Notes: generated from the sequence alone by a model not told the origin. Shown: positions 32,616 to 40,763, numbered from the stretch's first letter. The stretch: DNA of 56,397 nucleotides from Phenylobacterium sp. (GCF_004799395.1 NZ_SSMZ01000171.1:1-56397), one strand, 5' to 3'. Made by a program: numbers and translations.

Positions 32616-34295
32616 ATGAAGCTGTGGACCTGGGTCGTGGCCTTTCTGCTGGCCGTGGTGGCCGCACTCGGGCTCGCCTATGTGAACCGCACCACCATCC
32701 TCGCCGTCGTCGCCCACGCGCGCCTGCCGCATGTCGAGCCCAACCATGCTGTGACCTGGAACGAGGGGCCGCCAAACGCGCCGCCGGGCAGGCGGCCGCC
32801 GAACGTGCTGTTCATCCTGGCTGACGACATGGGCTTCAACGACATCACCTTCAATGGCGGCGGCGTGGCCCGCGGCGCTGTGCCGACGCCCAACATCGAT
32901 TCCATTGGCCACGACGGCGTCGACTTCCTGAACGGCTATTGCGGCAACGCCACCTGCGCGCCTTCGCGCGCCGCGATCATGACCGGCCGCTATCCGACCC
33001 GCTTCGGCTTCGAGTTCACGCCCGCGCCGGTCGCTTTCGAGAAGATGGTCGGCACCGAGCATGAGGACGAGGATTTCGTGCTGCCGAAATTCTACAAGGA
33101 CCGCCTGGCCCAGATGCCGCGCGGATCGACCAGCGCCTCGCCCTCTGCGGTGAACATGCTGGCGGTGCCTGGCAGCGAGATCACCATCGCCGAGATGATG
33201 AAGACCCAGGGCTACCACACCCTGCATTTCGGCAAGTGGCATCTGGGCGGCGTCAAGGGTTCGCGGCCCGAGGACCAGGGCTTCGACGAGAGCCTGGGCT
33301 TCATCCCCGGCGCGTCGATGTACCTGCCCGAGCACGATCCGGGCGTGGTCAACTCCAAGCAGCCCTGGGACCCGATCGACAAATTCCTGTGGCCGAACCT
33401 GCCCTACGCCGTGCAGTTCAACGGTTCGCCGATGTTCCAGCCCAAGGGCTACATGACCGACTACCTCACCGACGAGGCGGTGAAGGCGATCCGGGCCAAT
33501 CGCAACCGTCCCTTCTTCATGTACTTCGCGCCGAACGCGATCCATACGCCGCTGCAGGCGACCAAGGCCGACTACGACGCCCTGCCGCAGATCAAGGATC
33601 ACCGCCTCAGGGTCTATGGCGCCATGGTGCGCAGCCTCGACCGCAACGTCGGCAGGATCCTGGCGGAGTTGAAGGCCGACGGCCTCGACCAGAACACCCT
33701 CGTGATTTTCACCAGCGACAACGGCGGCGCCGGCTACATCGGCCTGCCGGAGATCAACAAGCCTTATCGCGGCTGGAAGTCGACCTTCTTCGAGGGCGGC
33801 ATCCACGCGCCCTTCTTCATGCGTTGGCCGGGCGTGATCGCCGCCAATTCCCGCTACAGCTATCCCGTCGGCCACATCGACATATTCTCGACCGCGGCGG
33901 CGGCGGCCGGCGCGCAGATCCCGAAGGACCGGGTCATCGACGGCGTCGACCTGATGCCCTTCATCCAGGGCAAGGCGAAGGGGCGGCCGCACCAGACCCT
34001 GTTCTGGCGTTCAGGCCAGTACAAGGTTGTGCTGGACGGCGACTGGAAGCTCCAGTCCAGCGAGGCCCAGCACAAGGTGTGGCTCTACGACATGGCCAAC
34101 GACCCGACCGAGCAGCACGAGCTGTCGCAGGCCCAGCCGGCGCGGACCAAGACCATGCTGGCCCTCATCGCCGCCCAGGACGCCCAGAGCGTCAGGCCCA
34201 TATGGCCGTCCCTGCTGCAAGGCCCGGTGTTCATCGACCATCCCAGCGGCCAGCCGCAGCGCAAGGGCGACGAATATATCCTGTGGGACAACTGA
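32616..34295 (+). CDS. Formylglycine-dependent sulfatase (S1 type), membrane-anchored
   Basis: This 559-residue sulfatase has an N-terminal hydrophobic anchor (WVVAFLLAVVAALGLAYV) and the S1 fold. The metal-binding start is NVLFILADDMGFND (Asp70, Asp71). The modification motif is CAPSR (Cys114 to Arg118), where Cys becomes formylglycine, followed by AAIMTGRYP. GKWHLGG and the C-terminal SDNGG and DWKLQ segments are also typical. A formylglycine-generating enzyme is required and is not in this window. ATG at 32616 follows GGGGAGA. It releases sulfate from an unidentified sulfate ester outside the cytoplasm. The small membrane protein gene follows 16 nt later. Confidence 0.92.
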   Translation: MKLWTWVVAFLLAVVAALGLAYVNRTTILAVVAHARLPHVEPNHAVTWNEGPPNAPPGRRPPNVLFILADDMGFNDITFNGGGVARGAVPTPNIDSIGHDGVDFLNGYCGNATCAPSRAAIMTGRYPTRFGFEFTPAPVAFEKMVGTEHEDEDFVLPKFYKDRLAQMPRGSTSASPSAVNMLAVPGSEITIAEMMKTQGYHTLHFGKWHLGGVKGSRPEDQGFDESLGFIPGASMYLPEHDPGVVNSKQPWDPIDKFLWPNLPYAVQFNGSPMFQPKGYMTDYLTDEAVKAIRANRNRPFFMYFAPNAIHTPLQATKADYDALPQIKDHRLRVYGAMVRSLDRNVGRILAELKADGLDQNTLVIFTSDNGGAGYIGLPEINKPYRGWKSTFFEGGIHAPFFMRWPGVIAANSRYSYPVGHIDIFSTAAAAAGAQIPKDRVIDGVDLMPFIQGKAKGRPHQTLFWRSGQYKVVLDGDWKLQSSEAQHKVWLYDMANDPTEQHELSQAQPARTKTMLALIAAQDAQSVRPIWPSLLQGPVFIDHPSGQPQRKGDEYILWDN

Positions 34296-34311
34296 CCGAA
34301 GGGACGCCGCG

Positions 34312-34767
34312 ATGAGCTTCCTCCCGCCCTCGACCAACGCCCTCTACACAGGCGCTCGGTCGTCGGTCTGGTTCCTGGGCCTGGCGACCCTGCTGACCCT
34401 GGGTCCGGCGCTGATCCACAGCTTCGCGCCGAGCGGCGGCGCGGAGGGTATCGCTGGCCTCGACCTCGGCGCGCAGCGAAGCCTTGTGATCGGCGTCTTC
34501 GCCTGGGAGGGCGCGACCCAGCTGGCGCTGGGGCTGGCCATGGCCGCGGCGGTCTGGCGCTACCAGCCGCTTACGCCGCTGTTCCTGGCCCTGGTGATCG
34601 TCGAGCGCGGCCTGATGAGCCTGCAGGGCTGGATCCTCAAAGCCCCGGCCAATGGCCACCATCCGCCGGAGCACTATGCAAGCCCTGTCACCGTCGTGCT
34701 GGCCGCGATCTTCCTGGCGCTGTCGCTCAAGCCCCGGAAGCCCCGGAAGCCCCGGAAGCCCCTCTAG
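34312..34767 (+). CDS. Small membrane protein with four predicted helices and a KPR-repeat tail
   Basis: I do not recognise this 151-residue protein. It shows about four hydrophobic helices (SVWFLGLATLLTLGPALI, ATQLALGLAMAAAVW, PLFLALVIVERGLMSL, TVVLAAIFLALSL). A charged tail follows, encoded by a 9-bp tandem repeat giving K-P-R three times. It lies 16 nt after the sulfatase stop, so the two are co-transcribed. A structural partner of the sulfatase or a transporter subunit is possible. Its stop TAG overlaps the convergent DUF1330-like gene stop as CTAG. The short basic tail could vary in length by slippage. Confidence 0.7.
   Translation: MSFLPPSTNALYTGARSSVWFLGLATLLTLGPALIHSFAPSGGAEGIAGLDLGAQRSLVIGVFAWEGATQLALGLAMAAAVWRYQPLTPLFLALVIVERGLMSLQGWILKAPANGHHPPEHYASPVTVVLAAIFLALSLKPRKPRKPRKPL
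34729..34762 (+). repeat. 9-bp tandem repeat AAGCCCCGG, 3.8 copies
   Basis: The array encodes the Lys-Pro-Arg repeats at the C-terminus of the small membrane protein. Repeat number could change by slippage without shifting the frame. Confidence 0.85.
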
Positions 34768-35180
34768 CCCTCGTCGCGCGGCTTTGTGCGGATGTTGAGC
34801 TGACCGGCCAGACCGGCCTTTCGGTGATGCTCGATCGCATGCATCGCCGGCGACATGGCCATGGTCCGGAAAGCCTCCAGGGAAGGATATTCCGCGAGGG
34901 CCACCATGTCCCAGAGCTCCTCGACTTCGCCGATCATCAGGCCGGTGACGGCGCCGGTATAGCGGACCATGCCGCCCAGGCCTTCGACCAGCTTGCGCAC
35001 CTCCTCGCCGTATCGGGCATAGACCTCGGCGCCGGTGAGGTGACTGTCCGAGCCGTCTTCGTATTCTGCCCACGGCTTGAACTTGAGCAGGTTGACCATC
35101 ACGAAGCGCCCGTCCTCGGCGCCGCCGAAGAATTCCATGGCCCGTTCCAGCGTCGGCAGGACCTGGTTGACCACCTCCAT
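34764..35180 (-). CDS. DUF1330-like small protein (dimeric alpha/beta barrel)
   Basis: This 138-residue protein resembles DUF1330/dimeric alpha-beta barrel proteins: FVMVNLLKFKPWAEY, the helix GAEVYARYGEEVRKLVEGLG, YTGAVTGLMIGE and a C-terminal MVALAEYPSLEAFRTMAMS. These folds usually act as small monooxygenase-like or binding dimers, often beside catabolic genes. Its ATG overlaps the stop of the haloalkane-dehalogenase-type gene as TGATG. It ends CTAG-overlapped with the membrane protein gene. The coupling suggests a role in handling the same substrate, but no activity can be assigned. Confidence 0.75.
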   Translation of the reverse strand: MEVVNQVLPTLERAMEFFGGAEDGRFVMVNLLKFKPWAEYEDGSDSHLTGAEVYARYGEEVRKLVEGLGGMVRYTGAVTGLMIGEVEELWDMVALAEYPSLEAFRTMAMSPAMHAIEHHRKAGLAGQLNIRTKPRDEG

Positions 35181-36094
35181 CAGGCCGTCTCCCTCATGCG
35201 GCCGGCGATCATCCCGTCGATCAGGACGGCGATCTCGGCGGGGCTGTCCTCCTGCAGGAAGTGGCCGCCGTTCAGGATCACGTGCGGCTGGCCCCTGGCG
35301 CCAGGCACCCGGGCCTGGAACGCCGCCTCGCCGCCGCGGGTCACCGCATCGCCATCGCTGAAGGCGGTGAGAAACGGCTTGTCGAACCGCTCCAGCACCT
35401 TCCAGGCGGCCTGGTTCTCGGCGACCGACTCGTGCTCGGGCGTGACCGGCACCAGCAACGGAAACTGGCGCGCGCCTTCCTTGTAGCTCTCGTCGGGGAA
35501 CGGGGCGTCGTAGGCGGCGACCTCGGTCGGCGACAGGTCGCGCGTCACACCGCCATTGACGATGAAGCCCACGGGGAACTGCGGCACCGATTGGCTGAAA
35601 TCGCGCCAGGCCTTGAAGCCCTCGGTCATGCCCGAGCCGGTCGGCAGGCCGGTGTTGCCGACGATCACGCCGGCGAACATCTCCGGAAACGCCGCCACCA
35701 GGCGAAGGCCGATCAGTCCGCCCCAGTCCTGGCAGAAGAGGGTGATGTCGCTGAGCTCCAGCTGCTGCAGCCACTGGCTCATCCATACGACGTGGCGCTC
35801 ATAGGTGTAGTCGCTGCGCGCAGCCGGCTTGTCGGAGCGGCCAAAGCCGATCAGGTCCGGGGCGATGGCGCGATACCCTTTCGCCACCAGGTCCGCGATG
35901 ATCTTCCGGTACAGGTAGGCCCAGGACGGCTCGCCGTGCATCAGCAGCGCCACCGGCCCGTCACGCGGCCCCTCGTCCACATAGTGCAGGCGAAGCGGCG
36001 TCCCGTCGGCGTCGGCCACCGTTGCGTAGTGCGGCGCATGGGGCCAGTCCTCCAGCCCCTCGAAGCGCGCGTCCGGCGTCCTCAGGATTTCCAA
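35180..36094 (-). CDS. Haloalkane-dehalogenase-type alpha/beta hydrolase
   Basis: This 304-residue hydrolase carries the features of subfamily I haloalkane dehalogenases (DhlA/DhmA-like). HGEPSW (residues 53-58) is the oxyanion and halide region. FCQDWGG contains nucleophile Asp123 and the halide-binding Trp124. FSDGDAVT carries the likely acid (Asp249) and GGHFLQED the catalytic His278. Asp as nucleophile next to Trp distinguishes it from epoxide hydrolases and Ser esterases. It would convert a halogenated alkane to an alcohol and a halide. Divergent from the metallo-beta-lactamase-fold gene, with the shared promoter element between them; first gene of a two-gene transcript with DUF1330. Confidence 0.88.
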   Translation of the reverse strand: MEILRTPDARFEGLEDWPHAPHYATVADADGTPLRLHYVDEGPRDGPVALLMHGEPSWAYLYRKIIADLVAKGYRAIAPDLIGFGRSDKPAARSDYTYERHVVWMSQWLQQLELSDITLFCQDWGGLIGLRLVAAFPEMFAGVIVGNTGLPTGSGMTEGFKAWRDFSQSVPQFPVGFIVNGGVTRDLSPTEVAAYDAPFPDESYKEGARQFPLLVPVTPEHESVAENQAAWKVLERFDKPFLTAFSDGDAVTRGGEAAFQARVPGARGQPHVILNGGHFLQEDSPAEIAVLIDGMIAGRMRETA

Positions 36095-36133
36095 CGGTCG
36101 TCCCCCCGATTGACTTCCGGGTTCGCACCTCGG

Positions 36134-36166
36134 AATATAGTGGCAATTTGAGTGTCACTATATAAC
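36134..36166. promoter_or_regulatory. Divergent promoter with shared element GAGTGTCACTATATAAC (site 2)
   Basis: Rightward: GTGGCA (36140-36145), 15 nt, TATAAC (36161-36166). Leftward: TATATT (36139-36134). TATAGTG (36136-36142) and CACTATA (36156-36162) form an inverted repeat 13 nt apart, and AGTGTCACT is a compact inner palindrome. 16 of 17 bases match site 1 at 32553-32569. Confidence 0.65.
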
Positions 36167-36194
36167 TGCGACGTCAAGCCGACGGGGGCCTCCG

Positions 36195-37289
36195 ATGAAG
36201 CGATGGCAGGCCGTTGGCCTCTCGGGGCTGGCCGTGTTCCTGATCGTCGGCGCCGCGGCTATTTCGCTGCGCGGTCAGATCGCCGTGGCGCTGATGAGCC
36301 GGCTCTACGCCCACGCGATGGGCGACGATCCCTACGCGGGTCTCGGTGACAGCCTGAACGTCGGCCTCTGCGGTTCCGGCTCGCCGATGCCCGATCCCAC
36401 CCGAGCGGGCCCATGCACGGCGGTGCTGGCCGGACACCGGCTGTTCGTGGTCGATGTCGGGGCCGGGGCGCAGAAGAACCTGGCGTTGATGAACCTGCCG
36501 CCAGCCAAGGTGGAAGCGGTGTTCCTGACCCACTTCCACTCCGACCACATCGATGGCCTGGGCGAGCTGATGCTGCAGCGTTGGGCGGGCGGCGCCAATT
36601 CAGCGCCCCTGCCCGTCTTCGGTCCCACAGGCGTCGACCAGGTGGTGGTGGGCTTCGAAGCCGCCTACAGCCTCGACCGCGGCTACCGCATCGCTCATCA
36701 CGGCCCCGCCGTCGCCCCTCCTTCCGGCTTCGGCGGGACGCCGCATCCCTTCGCTGTGGACCGCAATGGCCCCGATCTGGTGCTGATCGACAATGGCGGC
36801 CTGAGGGTCACCGCATTCCCTGTGGACCACCGCCCGGTCGAACCCGCCGTCGGCTACCGCTTCGACTATCGCGGCCGTTCGGTGGTGGTCAGCGGCGACA
36901 CCGCCCCCTCTCCTCGGCTGGAGGCGACCTCGAAGGGCGCCGACGTCCTGGTCCACGAGGGCCTGGCGCCCAATCTGGTGGCCATCCAGCACCAAGCCGC
37001 GATCGCCGGCGGCAAGGACAACCTGGCCCATATCACCCGTGACATCCTGAGCTACCACACCACACCGGAAGCCGCGGCGGGCATCGCCCAGCGCGCCGGA
37101 GTGCGCTACCTGCTGTTCACCCACATCATCCCGCCGCTGCCGATCCGGGCGCTGGAAGGCCCCTGGCTCGGCAAGAGCCGAGACATCTTCCACGGGACCG
37201 TGCGCGTGGGCCATGATGGCGACTTCCTGAGCCTGCCGGCCGGATCGGCGGAGATCCGCCGCACCGACCGCCTGAACCAGTTCCGTTAG
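36195..37289 (+). CDS. Metallo-beta-lactamase-fold hydrolase, membrane-anchored (arylsulfatase/RNase-Z-like)
   Basis: This 364-residue protein has an N-terminal membrane segment (GLSGLAVFLIVGAAAISL) and then an MBL fold. The ligand motif is THFHSDHIDG (His113, His115, Asp117, His118), with VVVSGDTAPS for the bridging Asp and LLFTHIIPP for the last His. Sequence style resembles the RNase-Z-like/AtsA-type hydrolases, some of which are arylsulfatases, and an S1 sulfatase lies in the same cluster. The N-terminal anchor argues against RNase Z. Divergent from the dehalogenase-type gene and 17 nt before the GST gene, so probably MBL-GST-TetR in one transcript. Confidence 0.85.
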   Translation: MKRWQAVGLSGLAVFLIVGAAAISLRGQIAVALMSRLYAHAMGDDPYAGLGDSLNVGLCGSGSPMPDPTRAGPCTAVLAGHRLFVVDVGAGAQKNLALMNLPPAKVEAVFLTHFHSDHIDGLGELMLQRWAGGANSAPLPVFGPTGVDQVVVGFEAAYSLDRGYRIAHHGPAVAPPSGFGGTPHPFAVDRNGPDLVLIDNGGLRVTAFPVDHRPVEPAVGYRFDYRGRSVVVSGDTAPSPRLEATSKGADVLVHEGLAPNLVAIQHQAAIAGGKDNLAHITRDILSYHTTPEAAAGIAQRAGVRYLLFTHIIPPLPIRALEGPWLGKSRDIFHGTVRVGHDGDFLSLPAGSAEIRRTDRLNQFR

Positions 37290-37306
37290 CCTGAGGCGCG
37301 CTTCGC

Positions 37307-38329
37307 ATGACCGATCCCATCGCCCTCTCGGGAGCTCCCGGTTCGCCCTACACCCGCAAGATGCTGGCGGTGCTTCGCTTCCGCCGGATCACCTATCGCT
37401 TCATCCTGCCCAACAGTCCGCTGATGAAGGACCTGCCGCGGCCGAAGGTGCAGCTGTTGCCCACCTTCTATCTGCCGGATGCGGCGGGCGAGGTGCAGGC
37501 GGTCACCGACTCCACGCCGCTGATCCGCCGCTTCGAGGCCGAGTACGAGGGCCGCAGCCTGATCCCTGCCGATCCGGCGCTGGCGTTCCTGAACGAGCTG
37601 ATCGAGGACTACGCCGACGAATGGCTGACCAAGGCCATGTTCCACTATCGCTGGGCCTATGCCGCAGACACCGCCAAGGCGGCGAAGATCCTACCCTGCT
37701 GGCGCGGCTTCACCATTCCGGACGAGGCCCTGGCCCAGGCCGGCGCGGCCTTCGCCGAGCGTCAGATCGGGCGGCTGCGCTATGTCGGGTCCAACGAGAC
37801 CACCGGCCCGGTGATCGAGGCGAGCTACCGCCGCTTCCTCCTCGCCTTCGAAGACCACCTGCGGGCCTATCCCTACCTGATGGGCCAGCGCCCTGGCTCC
37901 TGCGACTTCGCGGTCTTCGGCCAGCTGACCCAGCTCACCGAGTTCGACCCGACGCCGGCTGCGCTGGCGCTTGAGATCGCGCCCCGGGTGACGGCCTGGA
38001 CCGGCATGATGGAGGACCTGTCCGGCCTCGAACCTGCCGACGCCGACTGGCTGCCGACGGACGCCCTGCCCCCGACCTTCGCCGCCATCCTGGCCGAGAT
38101 CGGCCAGGTCTATCCGCCGGTCATGCTGGCCAATGCGCGCGCCGTGGCGGCCAGCGCCAATGAGGTGAGCGCCGAGGTGGACGGCAAGGCCTGGACCCAG
38201 CAGCCGTTCCCCTATCAGGCCAAGTGCCTAGGCTGGCTTCGCGAGGCGCACGGACGACTTCCTCCCGCCGCACGCGCCAAGGCCGACGCCGCCCTGGCGC
38301 CGGCCGGCCTGTCCGGACTGTTCGCTTGA
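37307..38329 (+). CDS. Long glutathione S-transferase-like protein (paralogue 3)
   Basis: This 340-residue protein is the close relative of the one at 13548: GAPGSPYTRKMLAVLRFRRI, LIEDYADEWLTKAMFHYRWA, RLRYVGSNETTGPVIEASY and QPFPYQAKCLGWLREAHG recur almost unchanged. The N-terminal GST domain is followed by a helical domain longer than in classical GSTs. It lies between the MBL-fold gene and a TetR gene and probably detoxifies or conjugates a product of the island. Being near dehalogenase and sulfatase genes fits a xenobiotic role, but the same protein type beside DUF3604 shows the link is not exclusive. Confidence 0.85.
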   Translation: MTDPIALSGAPGSPYTRKMLAVLRFRRITYRFILPNSPLMKDLPRPKVQLLPTFYLPDAAGEVQAVTDSTPLIRRFEAEYEGRSLIPADPALAFLNELIEDYADEWLTKAMFHYRWAYAADTAKAAKILPCWRGFTIPDEALAQAGAAFAERQIGRLRYVGSNETTGPVIEASYRRFLLAFEDHLRAYPYLMGQRPGSCDFAVFGQLTQLTEFDPTPAALALEIAPRVTAWTGMMEDLSGLEPADADWLPTDALPPTFAAILAEIGQVYPPVMLANARAVAASANEVSAEVDGKAWTQQPFPYQAKCLGWLREAHGRLPPAARAKADAALAPAGLSGLFA

Positions 38330-38334
38330 GCCGC

Positions 38335-38916
38335 ATGCCCGCGCCCGTCACCCCCTCAAGCGACGGCCGCCGTCGGCGCGGGCAGGACAACCGCGCCAAG
38401 ATCGTGGCCGCGATGCTGGAGATCATCCACGCCGGCGACCTCGCGCCCAGCGCAGAACAGGTCGCCCAGCGGGCCGACGTCGGCCTGCGGACGGTGTTCC
38501 GCCACTTCCAGGACATGGACAGCCTGTTCCGCGAGATGTCGGTGGTGATCATGGGCGAACTGCACGCCGCCGCCGAGGCGCCGTTCCGCTGCGAGGCCTG
38601 GCGCGAACGGGTGGTGGAACTGGTGGAACGCCGCGCCTGGGCGTTCGAGAAAGTCGGACCGTTCCTGCGCGCCAGCAGCCTGTTGCAGCGCCGATCGCGG
38701 TATATGGACGTCGATCATGCCCGCCTGGTGAAGGCATTGCGCGAGATCCTCAGGCAGCAGGTTCCTGCCGCCGTGGCCCGGGATCAGCTGAAGCTGGAGG
38801 CCCTCGACCTGCTGCTCAGCTTCGAAGCCTGGTCCCGCCTTCGCCGCGAACAGGGCCTCTCGCCCAAGCGTGCGCAGGAGACTCTCGCCGCCGCCGTACG
38901 GCGGCTGATCGAGTAG
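38335..38916 (+). CDS. TetR-family transcriptional regulator
   Basis: This 193-residue protein has an N-terminal TetR-like DNA-binding domain (RAKIVAAMLEIIHAGDLAPS, then AEQVAQRADVGLRTVFRHFQ and DMDSLFREM). The C-terminal helices (LKLEALDLLLSFEAWSRLRR) form the ligand domain. ATG at 38335 is 5 nt after the GST stop; a TTG at 38326 overlapping that stop would add three residues. It is the best candidate to bind the shared element at 32553 and 36150, because it is the only regulator gene in the island. This is inference from position. Confidence 0.85.
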   Translation: MPAPVTPSSDGRRRRGQDNRAKIVAAMLEIIHAGDLAPSAEQVAQRADVGLRTVFRHFQDMDSLFREMSVVIMGELHAAAEAPFRCEAWRERVVELVERRAWAFEKVGPFLRASSLLQRRSRYMDVDHARLVKALREILRQQVPAAVARDQLKLEALDLLLSFEAWSRLRREQGLSPKRAQETLAAAVRRLIE

Positions 38917-38973
38917 CCGGAGCCGTTTCCAGGTTCCGCGAGCATAGGTTTACACAGTAAGGCGTCGATATCC

Positions 38974-38987
38974 GTGCAAATGCACAT
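38974..38987. promoter_or_regulatory. 14-mer GTGCAAATGCACAT with a palindromic core, copy 1
   Basis: GTGCA-AA-TGCAC forms a 12-bp inverted repeat. The identical 14-mer occurs at 46978-46991 before the MarR gene. It lies about 190 nt upstream of the response regulator at 39161 in an AT-rich patch, so it may be a binding site for the MarR protein. Confidence 0.5.
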
Positions 38988-38988
38988 A

Positions 38989-39018
38989 TCTGTCCCCAAT
39001 AAACAAATTTCTGTCCCC
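38989..39018. repeat. Direct repeat TCTGTCCCC with a 21-bp period
   Basis: Two copies start at 38989 and 39010, two helical turns apart, in the AT-rich gap between the TetR and response-regulator genes. They could bind an activator on one DNA face or be the scar of a mobile-element end. No target-site duplication is visible. Confidence 0.4.
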
Positions 39019-39160
39019 GAAGAACAACCTACGCCGCCGTTAACCATGTAGGGGAACCGCCGCGAATCACCCTCACGGGAGCGAACCAGCGGCTCTCGAG
39101 CCAAGGTCCTTTCACTGGGTGGCTCGTCCTCGGAAACCCTAGTTGAAATCGACGCCCGCA

Positions 39161-39946
39161 ATGCGCCCAGAATTTCTCCGCGACCAAATTTCCGGCCCCT
39201 TTTCAACAGCTTCCGTGGCTCTGAAGAGCCCGAAGGCGCCGCTGCCGGCGGTCGCCCCCCAGGCTGCCGGCGGCGCGCGCGACCTCTATGACCTGTTGGC
39301 CGTGATCATCGGGGTCTGCGAGTCCCTGGCGGAAAACCTCAAAGGCGCGCCGCAGCACGCCGAGCTGGCCCGGGTGGGCATGCTGGCAGCCGATCGTGCG
39401 GCGGGACTGCTGGCCGGCCTGGCCCTCCAAGACGCCTCAATCGACAGCGGTCGCGAGCCGGCGCTGACCTCGCCCGGCGAGGACGCGCCGCCGCGCGACC
39501 AGGAGCGGGCGCGCAAGGTGCTGCTCGTCGAGGACGATCCCGACCTGCTGATGCTGCTCACCGCGGCCTTCGTCCGCGAGGGCTTCCAGACCTACTGCGC
39601 CCGGAACGGGCGCGTCGGCGTCGAGATGCTGCAGACCCTGAAGCCCGACCTGATGGTCACCGACATCGTCATGCCGGAAATGGAGGGGATCGGCACGATC
39701 ATGGAGGCGCGCCGCGTGGCGCCCGACACCCGGGTCATCGCCATCTCGGGCGGCGGCCACTACGGGCGCAGCCAGAACTTCCTGGTCTGGGCCCACGAGC
39801 TGGGCGCCGACGAGGTGCTGGCCAAGCCCTTCCGCATGTCCTCGCTGATCACCGCCGCCCGGGTGGTGCTCGACCGCACGCCGGCCGGGCCGCCTGGCGA
39901 GGAGATCGACCTTTCCGCCAACCCGAGGATCGCCCTCGACCGATAG
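39161..39946 (+). CDS. Response regulator with a degenerate histidine-kinase dimerisation helix at its N-terminus
   Basis: This 261-residue protein has two parts. Residues about 40-92 resemble the dimerisation/phosphoacceptor helix pair of hybrid kinases: [20 protein letters not shown] parallels [20 protein letters not shown] of the kinase at 41882, but the His is Arg, so it cannot be phosphorylated there. Residues about 118-235 are a receiver domain (VLLVEDD, Asp168 in [18 protein letters not shown]). No DNA-binding domain is seen. ATG at 39161 is favoured; TTG at 39143 would add six residues. It is 92 nt before the CtrA-like gene and may pair with the nearby kinases. Confidence 0.78.
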   Translation: MRPEFLRDQISGPFSTASVALKSPKAPLPAVAPQAAGGARDLYDLLAVIIGVCESLAENLKGAPQHAELARVGMLAADRAAGLLAGLALQDASIDSGREPALTSPGEDAPPRDQERARKVLLVEDDPDLLMLLTAAFVREGFQTYCARNGRVGVEMLQTLKPDLMVTDIVMPEMEGIGTIMEARRVAPDTRVIAISGGGHYGRSQNFLVWAHELGADEVLAKPFRMSSLITAARVVLDRTPAGPPGEEIDLSANPRIALDR

Positions 39947-40038
39947 ACGATCCGCTTCAACCGAACTCCCGGCGGTCGCAACCCGCGGCGCCGGACCCCT
40001 CCGCCTGCCCAACCCCAGAAGAAATCAAGGAGACCAGG

Positions 40039-40737
40039 ATGCGCGTACTGCTGATTGAAGACGACCGGAACGCGGCGCGAAGCGTCGAGCTGATGCTCAC
40101 GTCCGTGAAGTTCAATGTGGAAATCGCCGGCTCCGGGGAGGACGGCCTCGACCTGGCGCAAGCCTATGCCTACGACCTGATCCTGCTCGACCTGAATCTG
40201 CAGGACCTGAGCGGCATGGAGGTGTTGCGCACCCTGCGCAGGGCCAAGGTCCAGACGCCGGTGATCATCCTGACCGGGTCGGGCGACGTGGCGGTCAAGG
40301 TCAGCGCCTTCGCCGGCGGGGCGGACGACTACCTGGTGAAACCGTTCCACAAGGACGAGCTCACCGCCCGGGCCCGCGCCGTCATCCGCCGGTCCAGCGG
40401 CCATGCGGACTCCACCATCACCGTCGGCGACGTCAGCCTGAACCTGGACGCGCGGGTCGTGCATGTGAACGGGGTTCGGGTGCACCTGACCGGCAAGGAA
40501 TATCAAACCCTGGAACTGCTGGCCCTTCGCCGCGGCAAGACGCTGCACAAGGATGTCTTCCTCACCAGCCTCTACGGCGGCATGGACGAGCCCGGCGGCA
40601 AGATCATTGACGTCTTCATCTGCAAGCTGCGCCAGAAGCTGGCGACCGCGTCCGACCGCCAGCACATCGAGACGGTCTGGGGCGGCGGCTACGTGATGCG
40701 CGATCCGGACGACGTCCTTTCCTCGCGCGCGGCATGA
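40039..40737 (+). CDS. CtrA-like OmpR-family response regulator (CtrA paralogue)
   Basis: This 232-residue regulator has an N-terminal receiver ([10 protein letters not shown], phospho-acceptor Asp51 in [30 protein letters not shown]) and a C-terminal winged helix ([55 protein letters not shown]). These blocks are those of the cell-cycle regulator CtrA, with Asp51 at the same position, but many other residues differ from CtrA as I remember it. I take it as a divergent paralogue, not the essential CtrA. It may bind CtrA-like sites. AAGGAGACC lies 6-7 nt before the ATG. Confidence 0.87.
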   Translation: MRVLLIEDDRNAARSVELMLTSVKFNVEIAGSGEDGLDLAQAYAYDLILLDLNLQDLSGMEVLRTLRRAKVQTPVIILTGSGDVAVKVSAFAGGADDYLVKPFHKDELTARARAVIRRSSGHADSTITVGDVSLNLDARVVHVNGVRVHLTGKEYQTLELLALRRGKTLHKDVFLTSLYGGMDEPGGKIIDVFICKLRQKLATASDRQHIETVWGGGYVMRDPDDVLSSRAA

Positions 40738-40763
40738 ACCCCGCCGGCGGCCCGGCCCGGAGC

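Noticed and set aside
32577..33992. 471-codon minus-strand reading frame
   Set aside because: Antisense to the sulfatase, which has the CAPSR motif and a ribosome site.
36195..37289. RNase Z
   Set aside because: Although the HFHSDH motif fits, the N-terminal membrane anchor and location in a catabolic cluster argue for an extracytoplasmic hydrolase.
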